DNA of 59,709 bases from Planctomycetota bacterium (lineage in GTDB: Bacteria > Planctomycetota > UBA1135 > UBA2386): assembly GCA_021776805.1 (NCBI GenBank), contig JAJFFD010000098.1, positions 1 to 59,709 on the forward strand, in the 5' to 3' direction. Below are positions 44,547-54,116 of the stretch, one piece after another. Each line of letters begins with the position of its first letter. The first letter of the stretch is position 1. The notes below the pieces were generated by a model. The model had not been told where the DNA came from. It made no database searches and was given only the letters and a program-made list of their open reading frames with translations. Position numbers and translations under genes: made by a program.

Positions 44547-45172
44547 TGATGGTGCTAACGTCCTATAATTGGGATTATTTTGTCACAACAGCGCCAGCCG
44601 TTGAGCCCATCACATTGGCCGAGGTTAAGGCTCAGATAGGCATTAGCGACACGAGTGATGATACACTGTTGACAGCCATGATTACGGCTGTCAGGACGTG
44701 CGCTGAAAAAATAACGAATAGGACATTTATTGATACTGAGTTTACAACATATCGTAATGGTTTCAGTGATTTTCAGTATTATCAATCTGGCGGCGAATGT
44801 CAGTTAGAGTTAAGGCGGTCGCCGTACTTATCAAGCGCCGCCATAACATATACCGATTGTGACGACGCTACACAAACGCTTGTGCTGGATACTGACTTTT
44901 ACGTTGAAAAGCGCACTACATGGTCAAGGTTGCTGCCGATTGTAGAGTGGCCATTGGATGTCAGGAATAGAAGGCAGGACGTAACAATCGTCTTTAATGC
45001 TGGTTACGGCGCAAGCGGTAGCGATGTCCCAGCTGACTTGCGCCAAGCCATGCTTATGCATGTGGCTGCGTTCTATGCAAACAGGGGCGATTGTAGCGAT
45101 GCGGCGTGCGGTGAATGTGTAGATTGTGCCGTGATGATGATTTATAACAAATACCGCATTAAGATGGTCTAA
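44546..45172 (+). CDS. head-tail connector, gp6-like
   Basis: The 208-aa product matches the phage QLRG/gp6-like connector: PITLAEVKAQIGISDTSDDTLLTAMITAVRTCAEKITNRTFI near the N-terminus and DLRQAMLMHVAAFYANRGD near the C-terminus. It forms a ring under the portal. The gene begins at a pair of ATG codons overlapping the previous stop and ends one base into the next. Confidence 0.82.
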   Translation: MMVLTSYNWDYFVTTAPAVEPITLAEVKAQIGISDTSDDTLLTAMITAVRTCAEKITNRTFIDTEFTTYRNGFSDFQYYQSGGECQLELRRSPYLSSAAITYTDCDDATQTLVLDTDFYVEKRTTWSRLLPIVEWPLDVRNRRQDVTIVFNAGYGASGSDVPADLRQAMLMHVAAFYANRGDCSDAACGECVDCAVMMIYNKYRIKMV

Positions 45173-45570
45173 TGGTCCGCTGTAAAAAAATACGCATACC
45201 GAGACGAGTTATATGCTACGGTGATATGCGTCATAGGGTTACCATTCAAACCCGCGCTCTTTCTAGCGTTGGTTTTGGCACAACTACGCACAGCATGGAC
45301 CATACCAACGTGGCCACGGATATCAGGGCTGCAATAAAAACGCTCAAGGCTGGCACCACGTTTTTTGATGGAACAAATGACAGAACCATTAGCCATGAAT
45401 TTTATATTAACCACATTGATTATCCAACTACAACCGCAGAGAATTGGGTATTATTTGACAGTAGGCGCTTTGACATAGTTTCAGTTGAACGGTTGGATGA
45501 AGACCAAAGATTTATACGCCTTGTTTGTAACGAGCGCGGAACCACGGCAAATGCAGTTAATAGCGAATGA
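45172..45570 (+). CDS. head closure/adaptor protein, SPP1 gp16-like
   Basis: The 132-aa product has GDMRHRVTIQTRALSSVGFGTTTHSM at 17-42, matching the MRHRVTIQ start of head-tail adaptor proteins, and WVLFDSRRFDIVSVERLDE near the end. The natural start may be the ATG near residue 19, while the annotated ATG overlaps the connector stop. It seals the head-tail channel. Confidence 0.78.
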   Translation: MVRCKKIRIPRRVICYGDMRHRVTIQTRALSSVGFGTTTHSMDHTNVATDIRAAIKTLKAGTTFFDGTNDRTISHEFYINHIDYPTTTAENWVLFDSRRFDIVSVERLDEDQRFIRLVCNERGTTANAVNSE

Positions 45571-46013
45571 TAAAAGTTACACCGCTGCCCGGCAACGCAA
45601 AAACAATGATCGCCATTGAAGGCACGCAAAGAAATTGGAGCCGTGGCATACGCCAAGGTTTTTTTGAGCTTGGCCGTGAATTGGTCAGCGATGCCAAGAC
45701 AGCTATAACCAAAGGCCCGAAAACAGGCAAGTTTTACCGTGTACGCGGACGCAAGCGTAAGCATAGAGCATCGGCACCGGGTCAAGCGCCAGCAAATATA
45801 ACCGGAAAGCTTCGCAATTCAGTAGGGTTTCAAATATCAGGTAGCGATAGAATGGAATTCGGCTACCGTGATAGCGTTGATTATGGCAAATATCTTGAGC
45901 GCGGCACAAGTCGAATGGAGCCGCGTCCGAATATCGGCCCTACGGTTGATAAAAACGAGAAAAACGCCGAGGTTATTTTGAGTAACAACATCGCAAGGCA
46001 GATCAAAAAATGA
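45567..46013 (+). CDS. tail completion/neck protein, HK97 gp10-like
   Basis: The 148-aa product has the HK97-gp10 pattern: helical LGRELVSDAKTAI (about 37-49), a basic loop (RVRGRKRKHRASAPGQAPANITGKLRNSV, 58-86), GYRDSVDYGKYLERGTSRMEPRPNIGP (98-124). It joins neck to tail. It overlaps genes on both sides by 4 nt. Confidence 0.85.
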   Translation: MIKVTPLPGNAKTMIAIEGTQRNWSRGIRQGFFELGRELVSDAKTAITKGPKTGKFYRVRGRKRKHRASAPGQAPANITGKLRNSVGFQISGSDRMEFGYRDSVDYGKYLERGTSRMEPRPNIGPTVDKNEKNAEVILSNNIARQIKK

Positions 46014-47101
46014 AGGCCGCTGATATAGTCGCTCATATGATGGAGCACCTACCGCGACACACTGACAAGGTGACAACAACGGTAGGCATCACAAATATGA
46101 CTGTTGCCGGTACAATTGTAACCGCAACAACAGATGCCGCGCATGGGCTTTCCGTGGCCAATAGTGTACTGATTAGCGACACCAAATTAAAAACACCAAT
46201 CACAAGCCTAACATATAGTGGCCTTGTTGCGTCGGCGGTAACAAGTGCAGATCATGACTTGACAAAAGCTACAGGCCAGACAGAAACATGCGAAATTATA
46301 GGTGCAGATCAAACGGATTATAACGGCACCTTTGATTTGTTAAGTGTTGCTAACAGGAAAAATTTTACATATCAACTTGATAGCACGCCAGCCGCAACAC
46401 CGGCAACCGGCACTATATTTTCCATACGTGATAGGATTGATGGATTTAACGGTGGCTTTGTTGTGACGGAAGTTCCGGACACAACATCATTCAAGTATGA
46501 TCTTGGCTTCACGCCGCCCGGTGATGCAGAATTTACTAGCGGGTTAGCGCATACTGAGTTTCGCATATTACCTGTCATAACCCAGCCAACGGCTGAGAAT
46601 GAATATACAAAGCGTGCATCTCAAGGTGACTATTTTGTGTTTGTGCAGTTGGGTGATGCAAATGTAAGCAGAAGCCGCAACACAACTAATGATCAACGCA
46701 ACTCGCAATCAAGATATTCTGATAAGCGACTTTCTATTATTCAGCCGGTTTCTGTATATGCTTTTGTACCATCAAAAGATGACCTTGGTGGTGCATCGAT
46801 ACGTGATGATATAGAAGATTTTGCTATAGCGCTATATAAGACCCTTGAGGGATGGTTGCCGCCAACTGATCTTAGTAGTTCCAGTGAGCAGGTATTGAAT
46901 TTAACAGGGCATAGAGGACTTGCTTACACCGGAAGCTTGTATATTCATCAATTTGAATTTGAGGGTCGTGAAGACCTAGATATCGAAGATAGCTACCAAG
47001 TGCTGACAAGAGCCTTTAGGGATGCTACAATAACGACTAATAACAGTTTCGGCGTATCTATCGCAACGGTTACCGCAGATTTGGACGAAGACCCATTATG
47101 A
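46010..47101 (+). CDS. tail terminator-like protein with an inserted beta-sandwich module
   Basis: The 363-aa product is much longer than normal tail terminators (about 130-200 aa). Residues 1-18 and 190-363 look like the terminator (FRILPVITQP, GDYFVFVQLGD, RLSIIQPVSVYAFVPSK, DIEDFAIALYKTL, DIEDSYQVLTRAFRDATI). Between them, about 20-185, lies an insert with repeated beta motifs such as ADQTDYNGTFDLLSV and TPAATPATGTI. The same module occurs in the baseplate J gene at 59250. The insert could be surface-exposed. Confidence 0.6.
   Translation: MKAADIVAHMMEHLPRHTDKVTTTVGITNMTVAGTIVTATTDAAHGLSVANSVLISDTKLKTPITSLTYSGLVASAVTSADHDLTKATGQTETCEIIGADQTDYNGTFDLLSVANRKNFTYQLDSTPAATPATGTIFSIRDRIDGFNGGFVVTEVPDTTSFKYDLGFTPPGDAEFTSGLAHTEFRILPVITQPTAENEYTKRASQGDYFVFVQLGDANVSRSRNTTNDQRNSQSRYSDKRLSIIQPVSVYAFVPSKDDLGGASIRDDIEDFAIALYKTLEGWLPPTDLSSSSEQVLNLTGHRGLAYTGSLYIHQFEFEGREDLDIEDSYQVLTRAFRDATITTNNSFGVSIATVTADLDEDPL
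46304..46323 (+). repeat. 20-bp repeat shared with baseplate J (copy 1)
   Basis: The 20-mer at 46304-46323 is identical to 59255-59274. Both copies encode ADQTDYN in the same frame, within a related beta module. The match indicates module exchange or gene conversion. Confidence 0.6.
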
Positions 47102-47301
47102 ATAAAGAAGTAAGAGTTAATAAAGCGTTTAGCGGCTATAAGCCCGGTGAGACTGTTTTAGTTGCGGTTGACACCGACGGCGTTCCGTTAATTCGTGAAT
47201 GGCGAAATAGATTTAATGACGCTAAAATTGATAACTGCGTTGAACTTGTAGTCCAGAAACGGGCCAAGAAAACCCCTTCCAAGAGTGAGGCTAGTAAATA
47301 A
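47098..47301 (+). CDS. small tail-region protein, unknown
   Basis: The 67-aa product (RVNKAFSGYKPGETVLVAVDTDGVPLIREWRNR) is basic at the end (QKRAKKTPSKSEASK). Small proteins of this type sit just before the sheath gene in Mu-like phages. Overlaps by 1-4 nt on each side. Confidence 0.6.
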   Translation: MNKEVRVNKAFSGYKPGETVLVAVDTDGVPLIREWRNRFNDAKIDNCVELVVQKRAKKTPSKSEASK

Positions 47302-48854
47302 TGAGTGCTAATCAAATAGGTATGCCGCGCACTACCGTAACAATTTCAAGTGCGGACGTAACGGTGGCAGCAGCGCCGCAGCGAGTATTGATCGTAGGTC
47401 AGAAAATTGGCGGCACTGCAACTACAGGCGAATTGCAAGAAGATATTCAGAACGATAATTCATGGGATACGCTTTTCGGAGCCAAGTCACGAATTGCCGC
47501 TGCCATTCGAGCGTTTAGGGCGACTAACATCATATCAAATATTGACGCTATAGGATTGGATGACAATGGCTCTGCGGTAGATGCTACCGGAAGCGTTGCC
47601 TTCACAGGTACAGCTACAGCCGCAGGTTCTCTTACCGTTTATGTAGGCTCTAAAACAAACAACGCTTACAGTGTAGCTATCGCCTCAGGAGATACCGCAA
47701 CCGCAGTCGGAACAACTCTAGAGACTGCTATTAACGCCGATGCTAACGGCCTAGTGACCGCAGCTAACACAACTGGTACTGTTGCTCTAACCGCCCTTAA
47801 TGGTGGCACAGTAGGCAATGATATCGGACTTGTGGTTAGCGGAACTGTGGCGGGTATATCAACCACCTTAACTGCTATGGCAAGCGGTGCAACTGACCCG
47901 TCTCTAACAAGCTTGTTTGATGTTGTTGGGGATAGGCGTTATCAAACGGTTGTGTGGCCATATAGCGGCGACTTGACCACTATTACAGCTTTCTTGGACC
48001 CACGCTTTAACGCAACAAATGACGTTCTTGACGGTGTAGCTATCACAACTAGCGTTGACACGTTTGCAAACCTATCTACGGCTGGCGCTGCTGAAAACAG
48101 TGAAAGCCTTGTTTACATCGGTAATAAGTTGCAATCTGGTGTGGCTACACAGACAAGTGGCGCAATGACTGAGCTACCTGATGTTATCAGCGCTAATGTT
48201 GCTGCATTGCGTACAATCAGGCTTGAACCTAATCAGGCACTTGGTAACTATGTTGCAGCTGGTGGACTTGATAGGATTGGTGGTGTTGCGTCAGCGTCAC
48301 TGCCGTACTTTAACACCAAGTTGGCTAACTTGCCGCTAATTCCGCTTGGACTAGGGTTTACCGACGCGGAAGTACAAGACCTTAATGATGATGGTGTGTC
48401 TTTCGTAGGCAATAACCGTGGTGCTAATCAGTCTATTTTCGGTGAAATGCTAACCACCTATAAAACCGATAATTCTGGCAATGTTGATGATAGCTTTAAG
48501 TATTTGAACTACGTGGACACCATTAGCAATGTTCGTGAATATATGTTCAATCAACTTCGGTCTGATTACGCCCAAAGCCGATTAACAGCCGCAGATGCAC
48601 CGATTATAGCGGGCCGATCAATTACCAATGCTAACCAGATTAAATCCGCTATTGTTGGCTATTATCAGGATTTGGCTACTGCTGACTTTGCGCTAACCCA
48701 AGGCGGTGAAGATGCTCTTGAGTTTTTCAAAGACAACCTAACCGTTACCGTAAATCTGCAAACCGGGGCGGCAACCATCACAATGAAAACGCCAATTGTA
48801 ACGCAGCTCAGATCAATTGTAGCTGACATGCAAATTACAGTTGAAGCCGCGTAA
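47301..48854 (+). CDS. contractile tail sheath protein, Mu gpL-like
   Basis: The 517-aa protein opens RTTVTISSADVTVAAAPQRVLIVGQK, typical of Mu-like sheath proteins. It has the Ala/Thr/Gly-rich surface domain in the middle (about 95-200). The conserved C-terminal core includes GNYVAAGGLDRIGGVASASLPYFNTKLANLPL, GEMLTTYKTDNSGN and a terminal strand (QLRSIVADMQITVEAA). It contracts to drive the tube through the envelope, which defines this phage as a myovirus. Confidence 0.9.
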   Translation: MSANQIGMPRTTVTISSADVTVAAAPQRVLIVGQKIGGTATTGELQEDIQNDNSWDTLFGAKSRIAAAIRAFRATNIISNIDAIGLDDNGSAVDATGSVAFTGTATAAGSLTVYVGSKTNNAYSVAIASGDTATAVGTTLETAINADANGLVTAANTTGTVALTALNGGTVGNDIGLVVSGTVAGISTTLTAMASGATDPSLTSLFDVVGDRRYQTVVWPYSGDLTTITAFLDPRFNATNDVLDGVAITTSVDTFANLSTAGAAENSESLVYIGNKLQSGVATQTSGAMTELPDVISANVAALRTIRLEPNQALGNYVAAGGLDRIGGVASASLPYFNTKLANLPLIPLGLGFTDAEVQDLNDDGVSFVGNNRGANQSIFGEMLTTYKTDNSGNVDDSFKYLNYVDTISNVREYMFNQLRSDYAQSRLTAADAPIIAGRSITNANQIKSAIVGYYQDLATADFALTQGGEDALEFFKDNLTVTVNLQTGAATITMKTPIVTQLRSIVADMQITVEAA

Positions 48855-48866
48855 GGAAATTAAAAA

Positions 48867-49244
48867 ATGACTACTGTACTTAATACGCCGCAGCTAACCA
48901 TAAACAACGTATCAACCAGATATGTTGAGGGGTCATTGGTATATAATACCGGCAAGGGTGAAGTTAACTTTAGAACCCACACAGCCGGACCCGGTGATCT
49001 TGAGGTTGTTACGGCTGAGGACGTTAATACCAAAATCGGAATGGTTAAATTTACTTTAATTTCAACCGTAGAAAACGCAGCGCTAGTGAGACAGTGGCAG
49101 TCAAATGTTGGCGCAAACAGAATTACCACTTCACTGTCCGGGTTAACCGAGAACTTTGCTCAAATGTCTGTGTCAAATAATCCTGATATTACTACAGGTA
49201 ATGACGCATCTTTTGAGGTTGAGTTTCAAGGTAACGCATCTTAA
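48867..49244 (+). CDS. tail tube protein
   Basis: The 125-aa product follows the sheath at the tube position and has LVYNTGKGEVNFRTHTAGPGDLEVVTAEDVNTKIGMVKFTL, with the GKGEVN turn and long strands expected of Mu gpM-like tubes. It polymerises inside the sheath. Confidence 0.82.
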   Translation: MTTVLNTPQLTINNVSTRYVEGSLVYNTGKGEVNFRTHTAGPGDLEVVTAEDVNTKIGMVKFTLISTVENAALVRQWQSNVGANRITTSLSGLTENFAQMSVSNNPDITTGNDASFEVEFQGNAS

Positions 49245-49265
49245 TCAATAGACGGGAAAAGTCAA

Positions 49266-49724
49266 ATGGAAATTGAAATACTACTAAAAGAACCTATTGC
49301 CGTACAGGCTGACGGCGCTAACGAAACTGATGTTCTTTATATGAACGCGCCTACTCCAGTAATGCGTAAACTTCGCACCAGAATGATTGGTACGCTTTTG
49401 GACGCCATGCTTGAGGCTGGTAAAAAGTTTAAAGGTTTTGGTGATGATAATGAAGTAAGTGAGCAAGATAGTGCCAAGATGGACGCAGAAGCCATCATAA
49501 CCATGCTGTACGCTGCCGATTGCGGCGATGCCATGACAAAGATGCAGGAAATATTCGATAGGGCTGTAATTACACCCGGAATTGCTTTTTGCCACGAAAG
49601 CAAGGTTCCAATGAATAAAGATTTATGGGAAAAGGTGGGCGCTGAACAAGATGCGGTTATTGCGGAGTATTTGGCAAATTTTATTTCCCCTGCCTTGGAT
49701 ACCATGATAACGAAAAGGCGCTAG
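49266..49724 (+). CDS. tail assembly chaperone, zero-frame product
   Basis: The 152-aa product sits between tube and tape measure, the position of the gpG-like chaperone. It is helical in the second half (EAIITMLYAADCGDAMTKMQEIF, EQDAVIAEYLANFISPALDTMI). It shares its start with a longer -1 frameshift product. It binds the tape measure during assembly. Confidence 0.75.
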   Translation: MEIEILLKEPIAVQADGANETDVLYMNAPTPVMRKLRTRMIGTLLDAMLEAGKKFKGFGDDNEVSEQDSAKMDAEAIITMLYAADCGDAMTKMQEIFDRAVITPGIAFCHESKVPMNKDLWEKVGAEQDAVIAEYLANFISPALDTMITKRR

Positions 49725-49855
49725 GTCACAATATACATGCCTTGGCAGAATTTTACGGTTCATGCCCAAAAGAATACCGCAACATGCCTATGGATGATTT
49801 TAACGAGGCGCTCCTGTTTATGAATAAGGCCATTCAGGAGCGCAATAAAAAGTAG
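49266..49855 (+). CDS. tail assembly chaperone, -1 frameshift product (gpGT-like)
   Basis: The canonical slippery heptamer A AAT TTT lies in the right phase at 49676-49682 (zero-frame codons AAT TTT). The -1 frame is open from 49646 to the TAG at 49853-49855 and encodes YFPCLGYHDNEKALGHNIHA followed by LAEFYGSCPKEYRNMPMDDF, the usual second-half sequence (AEFYG...PMDDFNEAL) of tail chaperones. This frame has no convincing start of its own. The tape measure gene starts 6 nt after it. Slippage itself is inferred from sequence. Confidence 0.72.
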
Positions 49856-49861
49856 GCATAT

Positions 49862-51694
49862 ATGGCTTTTGACGTAAAATATGTTTATCAAATCATTGAC
49901 AGGTTTAGCGGGCCTGCCAAGAGAATAAACGCATCCGCAAAACAGATAAACAGGACCGTCGCAAGGTCATCCAACACATTCAATAACTTCAGGCTGCGCG
50001 CCGGTTTAGCGATGGGCATCGCGTCTAATCGCGTAAGGGCATTTGCAAAACAATCTATAGCGAGCTTTAGGTCAGTTGGCAACAGTATGGATGACATGCA
50101 AAAACAAATGGGCAAGCTTGTTGTGGTGGCTGTTGGGCTATTTGCTCTAGCAATGCCAATAAAGCACGCCATGGCGTTTGAGGACGCGATGGCGGATGTT
50201 GCCAAGGTTGTTGACTTTAAGTCACCTGACGGACTAAAGCGCATGGGCGCTGATATCTTGAACCTTTCCAAAATAACACCTGTGGCGGCCAAAGACCTAG
50301 CGGCAATTGCTGCCGTTGGTGGTCAAATGGGTATTGCCGAACGTGATATCGTTGGATTTACTGATACGGTTTCAAAGATGTCGGTTGCGTTTGGTATATC
50401 GGCTGACGGTGCTGCTGTATCAATGGCAAAGATTGCTAATATATTCAAGATACCGGCAAGTGAATTTGAGACATTCGCTGATACAATAAACTTTATCAGT
50501 AACAACACCGTTGTATCAGCTGATGAAATGCTGCGAGCGCTTCAAAATAAAGGCGCTGCTGCCGGTAAGCAAATGGGCTTTACCGCAGATCAGACAGCGG
50601 CTCTTTCGGCGGCATTTGTTGCGACAGGAGTTAACGCTGATAGGGTTGGGTCACTCATGCAGGGCATGGGTCGTGGTCTTAACAAGGTCGCCCAAGGCAA
50701 TAAAAAGTTTGCCGAGATAATGGAAAAATCGCCAATTAAGGCGATGCAAATACTATCAAATAGCATAGTTAATCTTGATGATGTATCAAAAAAGGTACAA
50801 CTACAGGAAATATTCGGCATTGACTTTGCTGGTCGTATTGGTGAATTACTGGACAGCATGAAGGGTAGCGGTGGCGTCGTTAAAACCATGTTCGCTCTAG
50901 CGGCTTCGCAGGAAAAAGTAGGGTCCGTTAATAAAGAATTCCAGATTAGGATCAATACATCAGCGTCAAAAATGAAGATAATGCAAAACGAGGTCGCTTC
51001 GTTAGCCATTAAAATAGGCGCTCAATTATTGCCTGTAGTGAATTTGCTTTTTGACGGCATTGGATCTCTTGCTAGCGCAATAGGTAAGGTGGTTGACAAA
51101 ACAGGTCCGTTAATTCCAATGATTTTAGGCGCTGTCACGGCCTTGCTTGCATTTAAAGCGGCAGCTATTCTGGCAAAGATTGCCATGATTGCCTTTAACT
51201 TTGCGGCTGCGGCTAACCCTATCGGTCTGGTTATTGCTGCGGTCGCTGCGCTGGTTACATGGATAGCTATATCCAAAGAGCAATTTGGTGGATGGACTGA
51301 GGCTATAATACACGTTGGCACCACGATACACAAATGGCTACTGTCGCCACTTAGGTTGATAATGTTTGCTCTTGACGCAATAACCGGAGCGGACGCCCTT
51401 GGGTTTTTTGATAGTATGGTGTCAGACATTGAGGCCGCTACATTCCGCATGGCTGGTTTAGGTAAGGAATTTGATAGTGTTATGGCTAAACGTGCCGAAA
51501 TTGCCGCCGCGTCCGATGTGTCTGCCAATGTGGCAGGCTCAACCGACAAGGCCCAGTTAGCGCAGAGTGCTGACAGCACCACCAAGGTCGATGTTACGCT
51601 AAATGATCCCGGTGGGGCAGTTAAGGCGGTAGAAACAAAATCAAAAGGACCGGCTAAGGTCCGCGTCGGTCAAAATATGGGGTTGGCGTTTTGA
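49862..51694 (+). CDS. tail tape measure protein, TP901 core type
   Basis: The 610-aa protein has the TP901-type core: EDAMADVAKVVDFKSPDGLKRMGADILNLSKITPVAAKDLAAIAAVGGQMG (about 107-157), then repeated helices. Hydrophobic segments lie near 85-101 (VVVAVGLFALAMPI) and 415-470 (ILGAVTALLAFKAAAILAKI and on). Length of 610 aa predicts a fairly short contractile tail. It sets tail length and may enter the host membrane. Confidence 0.92.
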   Translation: MAFDVKYVYQIIDRFSGPAKRINASAKQINRTVARSSNTFNNFRLRAGLAMGIASNRVRAFAKQSIASFRSVGNSMDDMQKQMGKLVVVAVGLFALAMPIKHAMAFEDAMADVAKVVDFKSPDGLKRMGADILNLSKITPVAAKDLAAIAAVGGQMGIAERDIVGFTDTVSKMSVAFGISADGAAVSMAKIANIFKIPASEFETFADTINFISNNTVVSADEMLRALQNKGAAAGKQMGFTADQTAALSAAFVATGVNADRVGSLMQGMGRGLNKVAQGNKKFAEIMEKSPIKAMQILSNSIVNLDDVSKKVQLQEIFGIDFAGRIGELLDSMKGSGGVVKTMFALAASQEKVGSVNKEFQIRINTSASKMKIMQNEVASLAIKIGAQLLPVVNLLFDGIGSLASAIGKVVDKTGPLIPMILGAVTALLAFKAAAILAKIAMIAFNFAAAANPIGLVIAAVAALVTWIAISKEQFGGWTEAIIHVGTTIHKWLLSPLRLIMFALDAITGADALGFFDSMVSDIEAATFRMAGLGKEFDSVMAKRAEIAAASDVSANVAGSTDKAQLAQSADSTTKVDVTLNDPGGAVKAVETKSKGPAKVRVGQNMGLAF

Positions 51695-53010
51695 GGCTGA
51701 TAGATCAAATACAGTTCGTTAAAATTGGAAACGCAAAATTACTCGTGCAGTCAATAGTTACGTCCGGTGGTCAAAAAACCGCCTTGCACGAATTTGTCAA
51801 CACCAATAGAACGTCGGTTGAAGACCTAGGTGAAGCGTTAGAGCAATTTGCTATTGACGGCATTATCAGCGGCGACAACTATATTCAAGACCTTGTGGCG
51901 CTGCGGAAAGAATTATCCAGTGGCGGCATAAAGCAATTCACGCATAAAACGCTTGGCACCTTTGATGTTAAGGTGCTAAGACCATACACAATTACCGAAA
52001 ATGAAAGCCAGTTTGGTAGCGCAGCCGTTACTATCAGGATGCAAAGGGTAACTGATAACCTGATAAGCCCGTCAAAGGCAGCTATTGGAAAATCAGTTAT
52101 TAAAACAGATCGTGTCGCGGTGGCTGCTGTTTCTGTATCTGCTATAGAAAAACAAGTTACTGTATTGCCGGGCAGCCAAAGCCAAACCACACTTGCTGAT
52201 AAGATGCTTGATTTTACCAAGTCTATCCAAGACGAGGTTTCAAAAGTTAATGTTATAGTCAATAAAATTGACGATTTTTCAAAAACAATAAATCTAATAA
52301 CCGGTAATGTATATTCAATAATTCAATCTCCATTGGCTATAGGTCGATCTATAGATGACGTTTTTGATGCCGTTGATGATTTAATTAATACACCCATTGA
52401 TGCCTTGGGTGTTTACAAGGGTCTGTTTTCTTTTGGGTCAAACGATATAGGCACACCAAATAATACACTTGACTACATCGCTAGGCAACAGAATTTGAAT
52501 GTTGTCAATAGCGCCATTAACTCAATAGTGCTATCAAGGGCATACGAAAGGGCGTCAGAGATAGAGTTTCAAACAGTTGATGATATTGAGATTGAGCAAC
52601 AGCAGCTTGATGCTCAGTATGATTACATCTTGAATGCGCTTGATATTCAGGCAACGCAGTCCGTTTTATTAACGCGGGCAAGCGGTTCTATTTTCAGGTC
52701 TGAAGATGAAGAAAGCGTTGTAATAGACGGGCAGACACTAACTAGCGCTGCGGGTGACGCTGATTACGATACTACAGAAGACTTGATCTTTGCGCTCGAT
52801 CAATTGAGGTCAGATGCGAGGCTGTTTTTCAATGAACAGCGCCTAATCACGCCGCAAATAATTGAGATTGACGCGCCTGTTTTACCCGCTGCCGTTATAT
52901 CGTATCTCGTTTATGGTAGCACAGAATTTACAGAAGACCTTATTACTCTTAACGGCACTAACGATACCATGATATTTGGCGGAAACAACCTAAAGGTTAT
53001 CACTGGATGA
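51691..53010 (+). CDS. baseplate/DNA-circulation N-terminal-domain protein, Mu gpN-like
   Basis: The 439-aa product matches the DNA_circ_N family of Mu-like phages at the N-terminus: TSGGQKTALHEFVNTNRTSVEDLGEALEQFAIDGIISGDNYI (25-66), followed by FTHKTLGTFDVKV. Its position after the tape measure fits Mu gpN, a tail/baseplate protein. The start is TTG at 51691, overlapping the tape measure stop by 4 nt. Confidence 0.82.
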   Translation: MRLIDQIQFVKIGNAKLLVQSIVTSGGQKTALHEFVNTNRTSVEDLGEALEQFAIDGIISGDNYIQDLVALRKELSSGGIKQFTHKTLGTFDVKVLRPYTITENESQFGSAAVTIRMQRVTDNLISPSKAAIGKSVIKTDRVAVAAVSVSAIEKQVTVLPGSQSQTTLADKMLDFTKSIQDEVSKVNVIVNKIDDFSKTINLITGNVYSIIQSPLAIGRSIDDVFDAVDDLINTPIDALGVYKGLFSFGSNDIGTPNNTLDYIARQQNLNVVNSAINSIVLSRAYERASEIEFQTVDDIEIEQQQLDAQYDYILNALDIQATQSVLLTRASGSIFRSEDEESVVIDGQTLTSAAGDADYDTTEDLIFALDQLRSDARLFFNEQRLITPQIIEIDAPVLPAAVISYLVYGSTEFTEDLITLNGTNDTMIFGGNNLKVITG

Positions 53011-54116
53011 CCGGCCTCACAGTAGAGATAAATGGCCAGCCATTTGAGAACTTTTCTTCTATTGAGGTTCGGGCCAATATAGACACAATAGCCAGATCAT
53101 TTTCTATAGATGCTGCCGCTACGGCAATTGAAAACTACCCGATAAAACCCGGAGATAGCGTAGTGATAAAATCAGGAAACACCGCAATTTGCACTGGTTA
53201 CGTGGATAGAACCGGTGTATCATATGGTCCTGAAAACCACACAATAAGCGTAACGGGTAGATCGAAAACAGCGGACGTTGTTGATAGCTATCTTGTTGCT
53301 GAGAGTTATAATTTTAATTCCATTAAGGATTTGACGGAGTGGATTTTAATAATCCTTAACATTAACCGATTAAAAGAGAAAATTGACGTTATCAACAAGG
53401 CAGGATTAGCTGGTACAAAGCAAATTGATACGCCCATACCCGTAAAAAGCGGGGATAATGCGTTTGAATTTCTTGAGGGTATTGCTCGTAAGGTACAGGT
53501 TATATTGACAGATGATGGCGATGGAAATATTTGCCTTATCAGGAATAGCGGTTTCTCAAAAGCATCATTCGGACTTAACAATAAAATAGATGATAAAGGT
53601 GGTGTAAACAATATCAAAAGAGCTAACGCATCACTGGATATAAGCAATCGTTACCGAGAGTATATTGTTAAAGCACAGCAAAGTACAATGCAGATAAACC
53701 TATCTGGCAAAAACACAGAACCAGCGCAAATAGCAGATCAGGGCGGAATTGCTGAAGATGGTAATATTAGGGCTGGTCGCACTTTTGTTATCAACGCTGA
53801 AAAGTCCATGACAGACGACGAGGCGACTGATAGGGCGCTCTGGCAAGGTAACATCAACAGGGCTAGGTCGCTTACCGCAAATGTTTCTGTTGAAGGTTTT
53901 ACGGACACAAATGACAATCCATATGATACTGGAAAATTAGTTGAATATGACGATGACTTTACCGGAATAAGCGGTGAGATGTTAATTGATGGTATCGTTA
54001 TGACATATGACGAAGACAGAGGATCAGAGACGAAATTCAGACTTATCCCGCCCGACGCTTACGAAATAGAACCAGTGTTGGAAAATGACAGCAAAGAATT
54101 TAAGTTGCAATTATGA
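53007..54116 (+). CDS. baseplate hub protein, Mu gpP-like (gp27/late-control-D fold)
   Basis: The 369-aa product has VEINGQPFENFSSIEVRANIDTIARSFSI, KPGDSVVIKSGNTAICTGYVD and ISVTGRSKTADVVD (about 90-103), the beta-barrel pattern of gpP and gp27-like hub proteins. SGDNAFEFLEGIARKVQVILTDD and the terminal GKLVEYDDDFTGI match the family. It forms the hub between tube and spike. It overlaps both neighbours by 4 nt. Confidence 0.88.
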   Translation: MTGLTVEINGQPFENFSSIEVRANIDTIARSFSIDAAATAIENYPIKPGDSVVIKSGNTAICTGYVDRTGVSYGPENHTISVTGRSKTADVVDSYLVAESYNFNSIKDLTEWILIILNINRLKEKIDVINKAGLAGTKQIDTPIPVKSGDNAFEFLEGIARKVQVILTDDGDGNICLIRNSGFSKASFGLNNKIDDKGGVNNIKRANASLDISNRYREYIVKAQQSTMQINLSGKNTEPAQIADQGGIAEDGNIRAGRTFVINAEKSMTDDEATDRALWQGNINRARSLTANVSVEGFTDTNDNPYDTGKLVEYDDDFTGISGEMLIDGIVMTYDEDRGSETKFRLIPPDAYEIEPVLENDSKEFKLQL

